A stretch of DNA of 64,000 bases from Niabella aurantiaca DSM 17617 (GTDB lineage: Bacteria > Bacteroidota > Bacteroidia > Chitinophagales > Chitinophagaceae). The translations under genes and the position numbers were made by a program. The stretch covers positions 310,001 to 374,000 of the forward strand of contig NZ_KB893637.1 of assembly GCF_000374125.1 (NCBI RefSeq), in the 5' to 3' direction. Below the pieces are notes generated by a model. The model searched no databases and had not been told where the DNA came from. It saw only the letters and a program-made list of their open reading frames with translations. The stretch's first letter is position 1, and the number at the start of each line of letters is the position of its first letter. Positions 8,696 to 17,113 of the stretch are shown one piece after another.

Positions 8696-10141
8696 ATGTC
8701 CCGCTTTTTTGGAGTATGTATTTTCCTGTGTTTTATTTCCGGGGCCCGGGCGCAATATCTTTTTGACCGCCTGGAAAGGGGATATCCTCCCCGTTTGATG
8801 AAAGCGGACATCGATCAGCTCTGCAATGATCTGGAAAAATACCACCTGAATCTGTATTTATATGCCTCAAGAGACCGGCTGGATAAGGCAGTTGACAGCC
8901 TGAAGGCCTCTTTGACCGGCGCGCTTACCATCCGCGAATTTTATTACCGGTTACAGCAGGTCCTGTCTCTTATTGGTGACGGGCATCTGAAAACGGACTA
9001 TTTAGAGCCGCAAAAAATAACCGGGGCTGACTGGATAAAATATGGGAAAAAATACCGGTCGCCATTTGAGCAATTCCGGCTGAAATTCATTGATGATAAA
9101 ATTTATATAAGCAGCAGCAGCGCATCCTGTCAAAAACTGGTGGTGGGCGCAGAAGTGATCGCCATTAACAAGATATCCGCCGCAGCAATTATCGGCCGGA
9201 AAATGAGCAGTTCCTTTTCAGACGGGTATAACACTACGTTCAAGTACTACTTTTTAAACAATGGCAGCCTGGACGATCTGTGGAAGCGGGTTTTTAAAAC
9301 TACAGATCGTCTGCATGTGGTGCTCCGGAACAAAGGCATTGTGGACACCGTGCTCGTTGTTGGTGCCCCCTTTGATGTACGGCAGGCACTGGAACGGAGT
9401 AAAGAGACGGTTGCAAATGCGGACCCCGTAGATACGGTCCCCGGCATGATCTATAAAAAAATAGATGCATCAACAGGGTATCTAAAGATCAGTCACTTTC
9501 ATCCGGATCAGCAGGGGCGGAGCTTCTTTTCAGCGCTTTTGGAAAAAGAGCTGCCGGGCTGCAGATACCTGGTCCTCGACCTGAGGGGGAATTTGGGCGG
9601 TGAAATGTTTTATATGCTGGAGGTGCTGAAGGCATTGCTTGTAAAACCGGTGCATGTTCTGAAATTTCCGGGGGAGCTTTTAAAAGGGGTTTCTGTATTT
9701 ACCCGGAAGAACCCGGTAAAAAGCAAACGGTTGCGGTATGTGAATCAATACCTGCAATTGGGGGTGGATCTCATTTCGCCGGCGGATGCTTCTTATAGGA
9801 ACAAGCTTTATGTATTGATAAACGGGGGGACCTTCTCCGCAGCAAGTGTGCTGGCCTATGCTCTTGGAATAGATGGCCGGGCGTTGCTCATTGGCGAGGA
9901 AACAGGAGGCGGGCGTAATACCATGAACGCGGGTATTCATTTTGAGAATCGGTTGAAAAACACGGGTATTTCCTACTCATTTGGCCTCGTGCCTTTTAAT
10001 GCTTTTTATCCTTCCCGGGAAAAAGGGCATGGTGTACGCCCCGATATTGCGATTCATTACACCATTGATGATTATATATCCGGCAGGGACCTGGAGCTGG
10101 AGGCTGCGATGGAGGAAATAAAAAAGGCCCCAAATGAATAG
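8696..10141 (+). CDS. Exported S41-family (C-terminal processing type) peptidase
   Basis: The 481-residue protein begins with a signal peptide (FGVCIFLCFISGARAQ). The C-terminal half carries the S41/tail-specific-protease fold: YLVLDLRGNLGGEMF (residues about 290-305) and INGGTFSAAS with the presumed nucleophile Ser381. The N-terminal helical region (LMKADIDQLCNDLEKYHLNLY) is typical of Bacteroidota S41 proteins. The catalytic base residue was not located with confidence. The gene starts 10 bp after the adaptor gene, so the three genes probably form one operon. A role in efflux is not implied by known families. Confidence 0.8.
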   Translation: MSRFFGVCIFLCFISGARAQYLFDRLERGYPPRLMKADIDQLCNDLEKYHLNLYLYASRDRLDKAVDSLKASLTGALTIREFYYRLQQVLSLIGDGHLKTDYLEPQKITGADWIKYGKKYRSPFEQFRLKFIDDKIYISSSSASCQKLVVGAEVIAINKISAAAIIGRKMSSSFSDGYNTTFKYYFLNNGSLDDLWKRVFKTTDRLHVVLRNKGIVDTVLVVGAPFDVRQALERSKETVANADPVDTVPGMIYKKIDASTGYLKISHFHPDQQGRSFFSALLEKELPGCRYLVLDLRGNLGGEMFYMLEVLKALLVKPVHVLKFPGELLKGVSVFTRKNPVKSKRLRYVNQYLQLGVDLISPADASYRNKLYVLINGGTFSAASVLAYALGIDGRALLIGEETGGGRNTMNAGIHFENRLKNTGISYSFGLVPFNAFYPSREKGHGVRPDIAIHYTIDDYISGRDLELEAAMEEIKKAPNE

Positions 10142-10146
10142 GGCCT
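10117..10146 (-). terminator. Intrinsic terminator of the thiamin receptor gene, inside the end of the convergent peptidase gene
   Basis: On the minus strand a 6-bp AGGCCC/GGGCCT stem with a 10-nt loop is followed by TTTTTTATT. It overlaps the last codons of the plus-strand S41 gene. In the plus direction the same stem is followed only by a weak T stretch. Confidence 0.7.
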
Positions 10147-10174
10147 GTTAATGTTTTTGCTGATACCTCAATTC

Positions 10175-12424
10175 TCAAAGCCCCAAACTCAGTCCGATAT
10201 TCCAGTTGATGCCCGCCTGCGGAAAATAATAGTTCTCCGTAGTATAAGCGCCTTCCGCCATATAGCTGTAAGTATAACCATTGTTCTCGTACTTTTTGTT
10301 GAGCAGGTTATTGACCATCAGCACCACCCCGATATTTTTAAACGTTTTTGTGCTCAATTGGTAACGCAGGCGGAGGTCGGTCAGCGCGTATGGGTTGATG
10401 CTCTTTCTTTTATCCGAAGCATTGTCCAGGTATTGCCTGCTTACATATTTTTCCAGGAGATCGACGAAAAAATGCTGATCGCCGGTGACCTGGTATAAGG
10501 GCTCAAGCGTGAGGCTGGCTCCGGCGATCGTATTGGGCGAAAAAGAGATATCGGTATTCCGGTACTCCGTAGCTACCTGCCCGCCGTTATCGTAATCGTC
10601 TCCGTATTGTGTGATCGACCGGATCTTGTTTTTGCTGAACGTGGCATTGGCGCTCAGCTGCAGCCACTGCAGGGGTTTGAGCCCGGCAGAAAATTCCAGG
10701 CCCGCCCGGTAGCTGACCGGAACATTGGTTCGCGCATATGCGCCCACGTCATTGATCTTTCCGGTAAGGATCAGCTGGTCCTTATAATGCATATAATAGC
10801 CGTTGACGCCTGCCTGGAAAACGGGTGTGGCGTATTGGTAACCGGCTTCAACATCCTGCAGTTGTTCGGGCCGGGGCTGCTCTTTTTCAGATGCTTCAAA
10901 ATCATCCCTGTTGGGCTCTTTGTTGGCAATGGCATAGGAGGCATATATTTTGCTGGATGCATGAGTACCATGGGAAATAAAATAGCTCAGACCGGCTTTT
11001 GGGTTAAAGAACTGATAAGTATTCTCAATAGCAGGCAGCAATGGCGATTTCCGGAACCCGTTGATGGTATAGGCCACGTTGCGGTACTGAAGGTCGGCGA
11101 ATCCATAAAGATCAGGAAGCAGCAGCTGCTGCAGTTTTGCATATACGTTGAAATCGTTTTTGAAAGCTGTCAGGTCATACCACCGGTGATCCAGCGGAAC
11201 ACCGTATGCCGCCCATTTTACAAAGCCGTAATGGCTGCCGTCGTAACGGGTGTAAGCGCCGCCCAGTGTAAAATGGGTAGGTGCAGTCGTGTAGGTGGTG
11301 GAAAAAACGGCACCGTAGTAATAGTTATCCAGCCAGAGCTGCCGGGTCAGAGCTACTTTTTTCAGGGTATCACCCGGTGCTTTTACAAAATCGGGTAAAG
11401 CGTAATCCGAAAACGACTCATCGCCTTTGTATTCATTGTAAAAGCCTTTTCCCCGGGTCAGATAGGTACCGATGTTCACGTTCCAGTTGGCGTTGATCCG
11501 CTGGTTCAGGAACAGCTGGTAATAGTCCTGCCGGTAATTATCCGTTTGATCGTTGTAATAAACGCCTTCGCTGATTTCCCCAAGGGTATTGGAGCTCCGG
11601 CCTTGTTTTTCCAGCTCTTTCTGGTAGTCGACCGGGTTATCCTGGTCGGTAAAGGCGATTCCCAAACCATTCCACGCCTGCCCGGTCCGTTCTTTACCGG
11701 TGAGGTAATTGAATTTGATATTCGTGGCTTCATTCTTCGAGGTCCAGGAACCGATCACATGCGCCGCCAGCAGATCCGAGAAGGCCCGGTCGACAAAACC
11801 GCTGGAGCTGAGTCTCGACAGGCGGACGTCGAACTGAAAGCCCCCTTTCAGCAACCCGGTATTGGCCTGCAGGGTATGTTTCCAGGTATTGAAAGATCCG
11901 TAGGAATTACTGACGGATGCACCGGGCGTTTTGTTTTGCTCCAGGTTGGAAATATTCACGGAGCCGCCAAAGGCGCCGGATCCGTTGGTGGATGAGCCCA
12001 CACCGCGTTGGATCTGTACCGTGGTGGTAGATGAAGCCAGGTCGGGCAGGTCTACAAAAATAGCCGCCTGGGATTCCGCATCATTTACCGGTATACCATT
12101 CATGGTCACATTGATGCGTGTCATATCGGTACCGCGGATCCGCAGTGAGGAATAACCCACACCCACGCCATCGTCCGAGCTCACGATCAGCGACGGGGTC
12201 TGGCTGAGGAGGTAGGGCATGTTCTGTCCCAGGTTCTGCTTTTCGAGGTCCTTTGAGGTAACGTTAGACGTGGCAAAAGGAGCTTTACTGCTTAGCCGCA
12301 GCGACCGCACCTCCACGGGCGACATTAAGTAAAAGCTGTCTGCCTTTGTAATGGCAGAATCCGTTTGGGCAAAGGAGATCTGTGCTGCCCATAGCAGGCA
12401 GCCGGAAATGAATAGCCTCTTCAT
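10175..12424 (-). CDS. TonB-dependent outer-membrane receptor under TPP riboswitch control (thiamin uptake)
   Basis: This 749-residue receptor has a signal peptide (LFISGCLLWAAQISFAQ). Its plug domain (residues about 40-160) includes MSPVEVRSLRLSSKAPFATS, LRIRGTDMTRINVTMNGIPV, IQRGVGSSTNGSGAFGGSVNI. A 22-strand-type barrel follows, with TonB-receptor C-terminal features (INPYALTDLRLRYQLS, INWNIGLSLGL). The TPP riboswitch in its leader points to thiamin or a phosphate ester as cargo, as for the thiamin receptors known in Bacteroides. No inner-membrane thiamin transporter (PnuT type) or thi biosynthesis gene is adjacent, so the gene stands alone. It converges on the S41 peptidase gene and shares a terminator region with it. 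Confidence 0.9.
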   Translation of the reverse strand: MKRLFISGCLLWAAQISFAQTDSAITKADSFYLMSPVEVRSLRLSSKAPFATSNVTSKDLEKQNLGQNMPYLLSQTPSLIVSSDDGVGVGYSSLRIRGTDMTRINVTMNGIPVNDAESQAAIFVDLPDLASSTTTVQIQRGVGSSTNGSGAFGGSVNISNLEQNKTPGASVSNSYGSFNTWKHTLQANTGLLKGGFQFDVRLSRLSSSGFVDRAFSDLLAAHVIGSWTSKNEATNIKFNYLTGKERTGQAWNGLGIAFTDQDNPVDYQKELEKQGRSSNTLGEISEGVYYNDQTDNYRQDYYQLFLNQRINANWNVNIGTYLTRGKGFYNEYKGDESFSDYALPDFVKAPGDTLKKVALTRQLWLDNYYYGAVFSTTYTTAPTHFTLGGAYTRYDGSHYGFVKWAAYGVPLDHRWYDLTAFKNDFNVYAKLQQLLLPDLYGFADLQYRNVAYTINGFRKSPLLPAIENTYQFFNPKAGLSYFISHGTHASSKIYASYAIANKEPNRDDFEASEKEQPRPEQLQDVEAGYQYATPVFQAGVNGYYMHYKDQLILTGKINDVGAYARTNVPVSYRAGLEFSAGLKPLQWLQLSANATFSKNKIRSITQYGDDYDNGGQVATEYRNTDISFSPNTIAGASLTLEPLYQVTGDQHFFVDLLEKYVSRQYLDNASDKRKSINPYALTDLRLRYQLSTKTFKNIGVVLMVNNLLNKKYENNGYTYSYMAEGAYTTENYYFPQAGINWNIGLSLGL

Positions 12425-12511
12425 TTGTTTTTTTCATTTTTTGGGCCCTGCATTGATCTGCGGGGCGGGTTAAAAAAAATAATGAGAGGGAAATGCTGAA
12501 AAGAAAGGAGC

Positions 12512-12606
12512 CATCCTTCCCTGCGCAGGCATTACCCTGATCAGGTTTACGGGTATCATCTCAGCCTTCATCCTGCTGTAGCAGGAATCAAGCACCCCGG
12601 GAAACC
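12512..12606 (-). promoter_or_regulatory. TPP (thiamin pyrophosphate) riboswitch, THI element
   Basis: On the minus strand the conserved GGGGTGC, CTGAGATGATACCCG, ACCTGATCAGGGTAATGCC and GCGCAGGGA segments appear in the right order and spacing. A P1 stem (TTTCCC with GGGAAGG) closes it. A variable P3 arm (CCTGCTACAGCAGG) is also present. It lies about 90 bp upstream of the TonB receptor start and would lower expression when TPP is abundant. Confidence 0.96.
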
Positions 12607-12762
12607 TGCCCGTTCCGGAAAACGGGCATTAGAAAATCGTATGCTGTCTGATTACGGCCATCAAACAGCCCTTTTTGTTTAAAAGAACGGCGCGAAATTA
12701 TCAAAATTTAGTTATAAAACCATAACCGGAAAGAAAATGTGCTTTTTGTAGCGGCAGCTGCT

Positions 12763-12770
12763 TACCTTTG
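12763..12770 (+). promoter_or_regulatory. Candidate -7 box (TACCTTTG) for the RRM protein gene
   Basis: It is a TAnnTTTG match. A TTTG at 12745-12748 is nearby, but its 14-bp spacing is shorter than the usual 19-20. If used, it gives an AT-rich leader of about 130 nt. The rest of the gap up to 12906 shows no further gene. Confidence 0.4.
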
Positions 12771-12906
12771 CATGGTTAGTTTGAATAGAATACATTTTGT
12801 AATGTTTTGCTACTTGATCCGTTAAGCAATCGCTGCATCTGGTTTATAAGCCTTTCCTTACACTGTTTTTTTTCAAAGATTTTATTATTTTAAATTTTTC
12901 ATTTAC

Positions 12907-13182
12907 ATGAACATTTATGTTTCGAACTTAAGCTTTATCGTTCGCGATGAGGACCTTAAGGAATTTTTTGTTGAGTATGGCGAAGTGAGCTCCGCAAGAG
13001 TGATCACCGATAAGGTTACCGGCCGCAGCCGCGGTTTTGGTTTTGTGGAAATGCCCGACGATGAGGCTGCCCGCAAGGCCATTAAAGAGTTGGACGGTGG
13101 TACAGTGGACGGTCGCGCCATTAAGGTAACCGAAGCCCGCCCCCGGGAAGAAAAGAGCACCCGCTCTTATGCTAAATGGTAA
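12907..13182 (+). CDS. Single-RRM RNA-binding protein
   Basis: The 91-residue protein is one RNA-recognition motif plus a short basic tail. RNP2 is IYVSNL (residues 3-8) and RNP1 is RGFGFVEM (about 42-49), with the usual aromatic residues that stack on RNA bases. ARPREEKSTRSYAKW forms the tail. Such small RRM proteins are common in cyanobacteria and Bacteroidota; in some organisms they are cold-induced or bind structured mRNA. The specific target is unknown. The gene has its own terminator and a long leader, so it appears monocistronic. Confidence 0.92.
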   Translation: MNIYVSNLSFIVRDEDLKEFFVEYGEVSSARVITDKVTGRSRGFGFVEMPDDEAARKAIKELDGGTVDGRAIKVTEARPREEKSTRSYAKW

Positions 13183-13242
13183 TGCGGTTCTTTAAAACAT
13201 AGCTGCGGGATTTGCCTCAAAGGGCACCGGCAGACGATCTGG

Positions 13243-13283
13243 ATGTCATCATCAGCAATTAGCGGATGATGGCATTTTTTTTG
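13243..13283 (+). terminator. Intrinsic terminator after the RRM gene
   Basis: An 11-bp stem (ATGTCATCATC with GATGATGGCAT, one wobble) with an 11-nt loop is followed by eight T residues. Confidence 0.85.
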
Positions 13284-13433
13284 GGACGGGTCAGCCCTTG
13301 AGCAACGCAATGATTGTAGGCTCTTTTCTCACAACCGTATTTTGACTGCCCCGGATACAATACACTCAGATCCCTGGGCCCTTAAAAAGGATCGATCCCG
13401 GAAAAAAAAACAGGACACATTCTTTCCGGATTC

Positions 13434-13464
13434 TTTGCCAGGTAAAAGAAATCCCCTATCTTTG
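13434..13464 (+). promoter_or_regulatory. Promoter of the initiator tRNA (TTTG-N19-TATCTTTG)
   Basis: The -33 TTTG (13434-13437) and -7 TATCTTTG (13457-13464) are separated by 19 bp, a textbook Bacteroidota promoter. The tRNA begins 4 nt after the -7 box, so the 5' leader is nearly absent. Confidence 0.8.
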
Positions 13465-13467
13465 CAG

Positions 13468-13539
<72 letters not shown>

Positions 13540-13545
13540 CTGAAT

Positions 13546-13579
13546 CAGATCCCACTAAAAAGTGGGATCTGTTATTTTT
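13546..13579 (+). terminator. Intrinsic terminator after tRNA-Met
   Basis: An 11-bp perfect stem (CAGATCCCACT / AGTGGGATCTG) with an AAAA loop is followed by TTATTTTT. Confidence 0.88.
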
Positions 13580-13622
13580 ATGCTATCTACACCGCATGAG
13601 TTTTAAAACACACCCTGTTGAT

Positions 13623-14411
13623 TTACGGGTGGTCTATTTTCGTCAGCTCTGTTATTGTAACACCGCCGGTCTTTAAATTGGTTTCAGAGCCTTTTACAAA
13701 TCCGATGCCGGGCGCAAACCATTCTTTTCTGTCCAGATCGGTTTCATAATCGACGACCTGCTGCCCCGTGGCATCGGTAGCAACGCTGTGAAAATGACCT
13801 TTGGAGATATAATGCACCCTGATGCAATCAAATGTTCCCAAAGCAATGGTCACCTTGCCCAGGGAATCGATTTGTCCCGGTGTTACTGTTGTGGTATTAT
13901 CGGTGATCAGGGAAGCCTCTTCGTCCAGTTGTTCCGAGTGCCATTTGGTATATATGTTTTCGGGAAACACCACAGCATTGCGCTGGTTGCTGTGCGGGAT
14001 GGTCATGGCGTAAGGGTGCTCTTCATGCGTAAAAACATCGAATTGCGCAGCAAGCTGATCAAGGGTTTGATAGTAGACCGGAAGCGGTGCAACCGTTTGG
14101 ATGGTCTTTTCTTTGTTGTGCACCATATAAAACGGCGCGCTGATCTCCGTACCCGTCACGATGCTTGTTCCTTTTGCAACGGTGTACCCCGAGGAATCGT
14201 AAACATCTGTTATTCTGGTAACAGAAGATCCGCCGGACTCATCGCCGGAAGTAATGGTATACGTCAGCTTCAGTCCCTTTGTTTGGGGCATATAGCCGTC
14301 CCCTGCCGGTATGTTGCGGGGTAAGCTGGTATCCTTTTTATTGCAGCCCAGGAAAACGGTCATTGCTGTAAGCAATAATATCCGGCAGGGCATTGGGTAT
14401 TTGTGGATCAT
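13623..14411 (-). CDS. Lipoprotein of unknown function
   Basis: The 262-residue protein has a lipoprotein signal (ILLLTAMTVFLGC, lipid-modified Cys near residue 23) followed by a short Asn/Lys/Asp-rich linker. The mature part looks beta-rich (LKLTYTITSGDES, VTIALGTFDCIRVHYISKG, EWFAPGIGFVKGSETNLK). This is similar in style to secreted domains that occur in lipoproteins of Bacteroidota, but no family is recognised. It is the last of three exported-protein genes on this strand and follows the 384-residue gene after 33 bp. Confidence 0.75.
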   Translation of the reverse strand: MIHKYPMPCRILLLTAMTVFLGCNKKDTSLPRNIPAGDGYMPQTKGLKLTYTITSGDESGGSSVTRITDVYDSSGYTVAKGTSIVTGTEISAPFYMVHNKEKTIQTVAPLPVYYQTLDQLAAQFDVFTHEEHPYAMTIPHSNQRNAVVFPENIYTKWHSEQLDEEASLITDNTTTVTPGQIDSLGKVTIALGTFDCIRVHYISKGHFHSVATDATGQQVVDYETDLDRKEWFAPGIGFVKGSETNLKTGGVTITELTKIDHP

Positions 14412-14444
14412 GTCTGTTTGTTTTTATGGAAACGGATGTTGCTG

Positions 14445-15599
14445 TTAACGCATGCTCTCTTTTAGCTGGTGATAATCGATGCCTTCGAAAATGGTCCGGG
14501 TCTTTTCTTTTAAAGGATCCGGGCAAAACTGCTGGTCGTACCAATAAGCGACTGCTATCGCCTGTGTTTTTGTGGGTGGTTGAGTGTTATCGTAATAATC
14601 CGGGTTGACGATGTATAAGGGCCAGCCTTCTTTTCTTCCATAAGGGACCAGGTACGGCGGCATGCGGTTACTGTACCGGGTGCTTTCCATATCTACATAA
14701 GCCGTTGCGGCTGCCTCACCGGGAGGCATTTCTGACAGCAGGGTTTTGTAGCTGCGGATCTGCTCCTGGTGTTGTCCTTTTTGTGTTTGCAGTTTGCGGA
14801 GGGTGCCTTCTATTATGCTGATGCCGTCTTCAATAGCCTTTTGTGCGTTCTTAAACACCGGCTCTTTCAGGTTTTTTTTTGATTGGGCGATCTGTTCCTG
14901 GCAGCCGGTTATTTGTGCTTCCGTTTCTTTGATGCTGAATTGTTCTTTAGCTATTAAATATTGTACGTAATCTTTCCGGGTAAAAGCGACGAATATAGGT
15001 TTGGGATTGCGGCGCAGTATACGGATGCAAAAATTGCGGTAGTAGCCCGCGTTGAACGGATAGCTTTTGAAGCTGTAAGCAGTATAATCGGCGGTAGAAT
15101 CGGTTACCGGTATGCGTTGAAAAGGGTGCGGGATTTTTAGTTTTTTATCATAGGCGTCAAAAAAGCCGGCCTTATTTGTAAAGAAGTCTTCGGGGTTCAA
15201 ATACATTTTTATATATGCCGGGGCTTCATCGGCTTTTTTAATAGTGCCGTTTTTGCCGGATATATAATTGAAAAGAAAAATATTGAAAGTGCCGGTATGC
15301 CGTTTTTCTCCCAATTGCGGCTGAAATTTTGAAACGGTGGTAAAGACCAGCGCTTCAAATCCCCGGGGAGTAGCCAGCGTTTTGCAGGCCAGGGTGCCAC
15401 TCAGTATTTTGGCAAAAGTCGTATTGAGCATTTTCGACGTTACGCCCTTAAATATACCGTTTGCGGGCAAACCGGTTATTTTGCCGGGCCGCTCGGAAAG
15501 TGCGCCGGGCTGTGCCTGTACGGACAGGCTTGCAAACAGGAAACTGATCATAAGGAACGGCTTCAGGCTCCTGTATTGATATGCATTGTTTTTCTTCAT
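14445..15599 (-). CDS. Secreted protein of unknown function with a central coiled coil
   Basis: The 384-residue product has a signal peptide (FLMISFLFASLSVQAQ). A globular region (residues about 30-215) is followed by a predicted coiled coil (about 220-285: EQFSIKETEAQITGCQEQIAQ, then LKEPVFKNAQKAIEDG) and a C-terminal domain with many aromatics (RKEGWPLYIVNPDYY, AVAYWYDQQF). No catalytic motif or known domain is evident. It sits between the OmpA-like gene and a lipoprotein gene on the same strand, which suggests a periplasmic or envelope role. Confidence 0.72.
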   Translation of the reverse strand: MKKNNAYQYRSLKPFLMISFLFASLSVQAQPGALSERPGKITGLPANGIFKGVTSKMLNTTFAKILSGTLACKTLATPRGFEALVFTTVSKFQPQLGEKRHTGTFNIFLFNYISGKNGTIKKADEAPAYIKMYLNPEDFFTNKAGFFDAYDKKLKIPHPFQRIPVTDSTADYTAYSFKSYPFNAGYYRNFCIRILRRNPKPIFVAFTRKDYVQYLIAKEQFSIKETEAQITGCQEQIAQSKKNLKEPVFKNAQKAIEDGISIIEGTLRKLQTQKGQHQEQIRSYKTLLSEMPPGEAAATAYVDMESTRYSNRMPPYLVPYGRKEGWPLYIVNPDYYDNTQPPTKTQAIAVAYWYDQQFCPDPLKEKTRTIFEGIDYHQLKESMR

Positions 15600-15696
15600 G
15601 GCGGAAGAGCTGTAAACTGTTTTTTTATGGTGTGGAACAGCCCGGGTGCTCGCAGATGCTTCTAATGCAAGTAGAGAAGCATTCCGTTTGGAGCGT

Positions 15697-16953
15697 TCAT
15701 TTCCGGAGGAATTCTACCCTACGGTTATTGGCTTTGCCTTCGGCATTGTCATTGTTATCCATGGGTTTTGTTTCGCCGAAGCCCTTTGCGGTAAGGCGGC
15801 CTCCATCAATGCCCATGTTTATAAGCTGCGCTTTTACGGCATCGGCCCGGGCCTGTGAAAGTTTCATATTCGCCTCGTCGTTGCCGTCGCTATCCGTATG
15901 CCCGTCGATTTCGAAATTCAGCTCGCTGTGATCTTTCAATAGCTTCACAATTTCATTTAATGTGCCCATGGACTCGGGCCGGATGGTGGATTTGTTTACG
16001 TCGAAGCGGATGCCATGGGTTACGAATTTCCCGGTGGTAACGATCTTGTTGTACTGGTCATCGCCACCGGCAGCCAGGCGGAGGTTTTTTATTTTGATAC
16101 CGTACCGGCCGGCTTTGATATAGAACTTGTCGGCGCCTTCGGGAAGGTTGTTAACAGCAGCAACCCGGTATGCGTCGATATATGCTTTCCCAATATTTTT
16201 GCGGACGTAAATGGCAATATGGTGCCAGCTGTTCCCTCCGCCTAATGATTTTTGAAGTGCCCCGGTTAAATTTTGAATTCCGGAATTGCCGAAGGAGCAT
16301 TGGGATGCGCCGTTGATCACAAAAGCATAGGCACCACCGTTGTAGTAATTCTGGTCATTTCTTTTGCTGAAGCCGACCCGGAAGTCGCTCACATACCTGA
16401 AATGGTCGGCGTCGTTTTCCCACATCAGATCAAATTCAAGGGTGAACTGTCCGGGCAGGTAATGATCCGTGCTCATCAGCGGCTCAACGGCTGTGCGGGC
16501 ATCGGGCTCAAGATGCAGTATCTTTTCGCCCTCGTAAGTTTGTATTTCAGCCGTTCCTTTCTGAACGGTATAGCGCGCCGGCAACTCGGCATCGGCTTCG
16601 TTGCGCATATCGGGCTGGAAGAGGATGCGGTTACCGGGTACAAAATCATAGTTTTTATAATTGGCTTTAGCCGGTTGGGGGGGTATATGCGCCGGGGCAT
16701 TGTTCCCGTCTTCCGGGTCCGCGGCATCGCTGGTGGTTTTTTCGCTCCCTTTCATGCCATTGATCGCATCGTTCGTTGCTTTGTCGATCGCGCTTTCGGT
16801 GGCGTTGCCCGCTTCGCGTACGGCTTTGTTTTCTGCCCGGCTTTTTACTTCGTTGCCAAGCCGTTTTAAAAACTGGCTTTGTGCAGGAATGGGGCATAGC
16901 AGTGGAATGAATAGTACGGAAATACGCATGAAGAGCGGTAGGGGGTGTTGCAT
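15697..16953 (-). CDS. OmpA-family outer-membrane/peptidoglycan-binding protein
   Basis: The 418-residue protein starts with a signal peptide (MRISVLFIPLLCPIPAQS, possibly from an internal Met at 16929). An Ala-rich helical segment (AENKAVREAGNATESAIDKA) follows, then a beta-sandwich-like middle domain (about 120-290, LamG-like: LEFDLMWEND, VRKNIGKAYIDAYRV). The C-terminus is a clear OmpA domain (about 310-418): GIRFDVNKSTIRPESM, FEIDGHTDSDG, LSQARADAVKAQLI and NNRRVEF. That domain binds peptidoglycan non-covalently. The middle domain might bind a glycan or protein (inference). It heads a probable three-gene minus-strand group. Confidence 0.85.
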   Translation of the reverse strand: MQHPLPLFMRISVLFIPLLCPIPAQSQFLKRLGNEVKSRAENKAVREAGNATESAIDKATNDAINGMKGSEKTTSDAADPEDGNNAPAHIPPQPAKANYKNYDFVPGNRILFQPDMRNEADAELPARYTVQKGTAEIQTYEGEKILHLEPDARTAVEPLMSTDHYLPGQFTLEFDLMWENDADHFRYVSDFRVGFSKRNDQNYYNGGAYAFVINGASQCSFGNSGIQNLTGALQKSLGGGNSWHHIAIYVRKNIGKAYIDAYRVAAVNNLPEGADKFYIKAGRYGIKIKNLRLAAGGDDQYNKIVTTGKFVTHGIRFDVNKSTIRPESMGTLNEIVKLLKDHSELNFEIDGHTDSDGNDEANMKLSQARADAVKAQLINMGIDGGRLTAKGFGETKPMDNNDNAEGKANNRRVEFLRK

Positions 16954-17113
16954 ATCCTTTTATTTAAGCTGGTGAATGATATCCAAAGCAAAGTTCCACC
17001 CCGCAGCAGTTCCGGACAATCCTGCAAAAAGGGATTTTTAAATATCCACGAAAAAGGGGATTTTTATGAAAGGCTTCCCCGGATTGTTTTTTTTACTGAA
17101 TTTTGAATGTATT

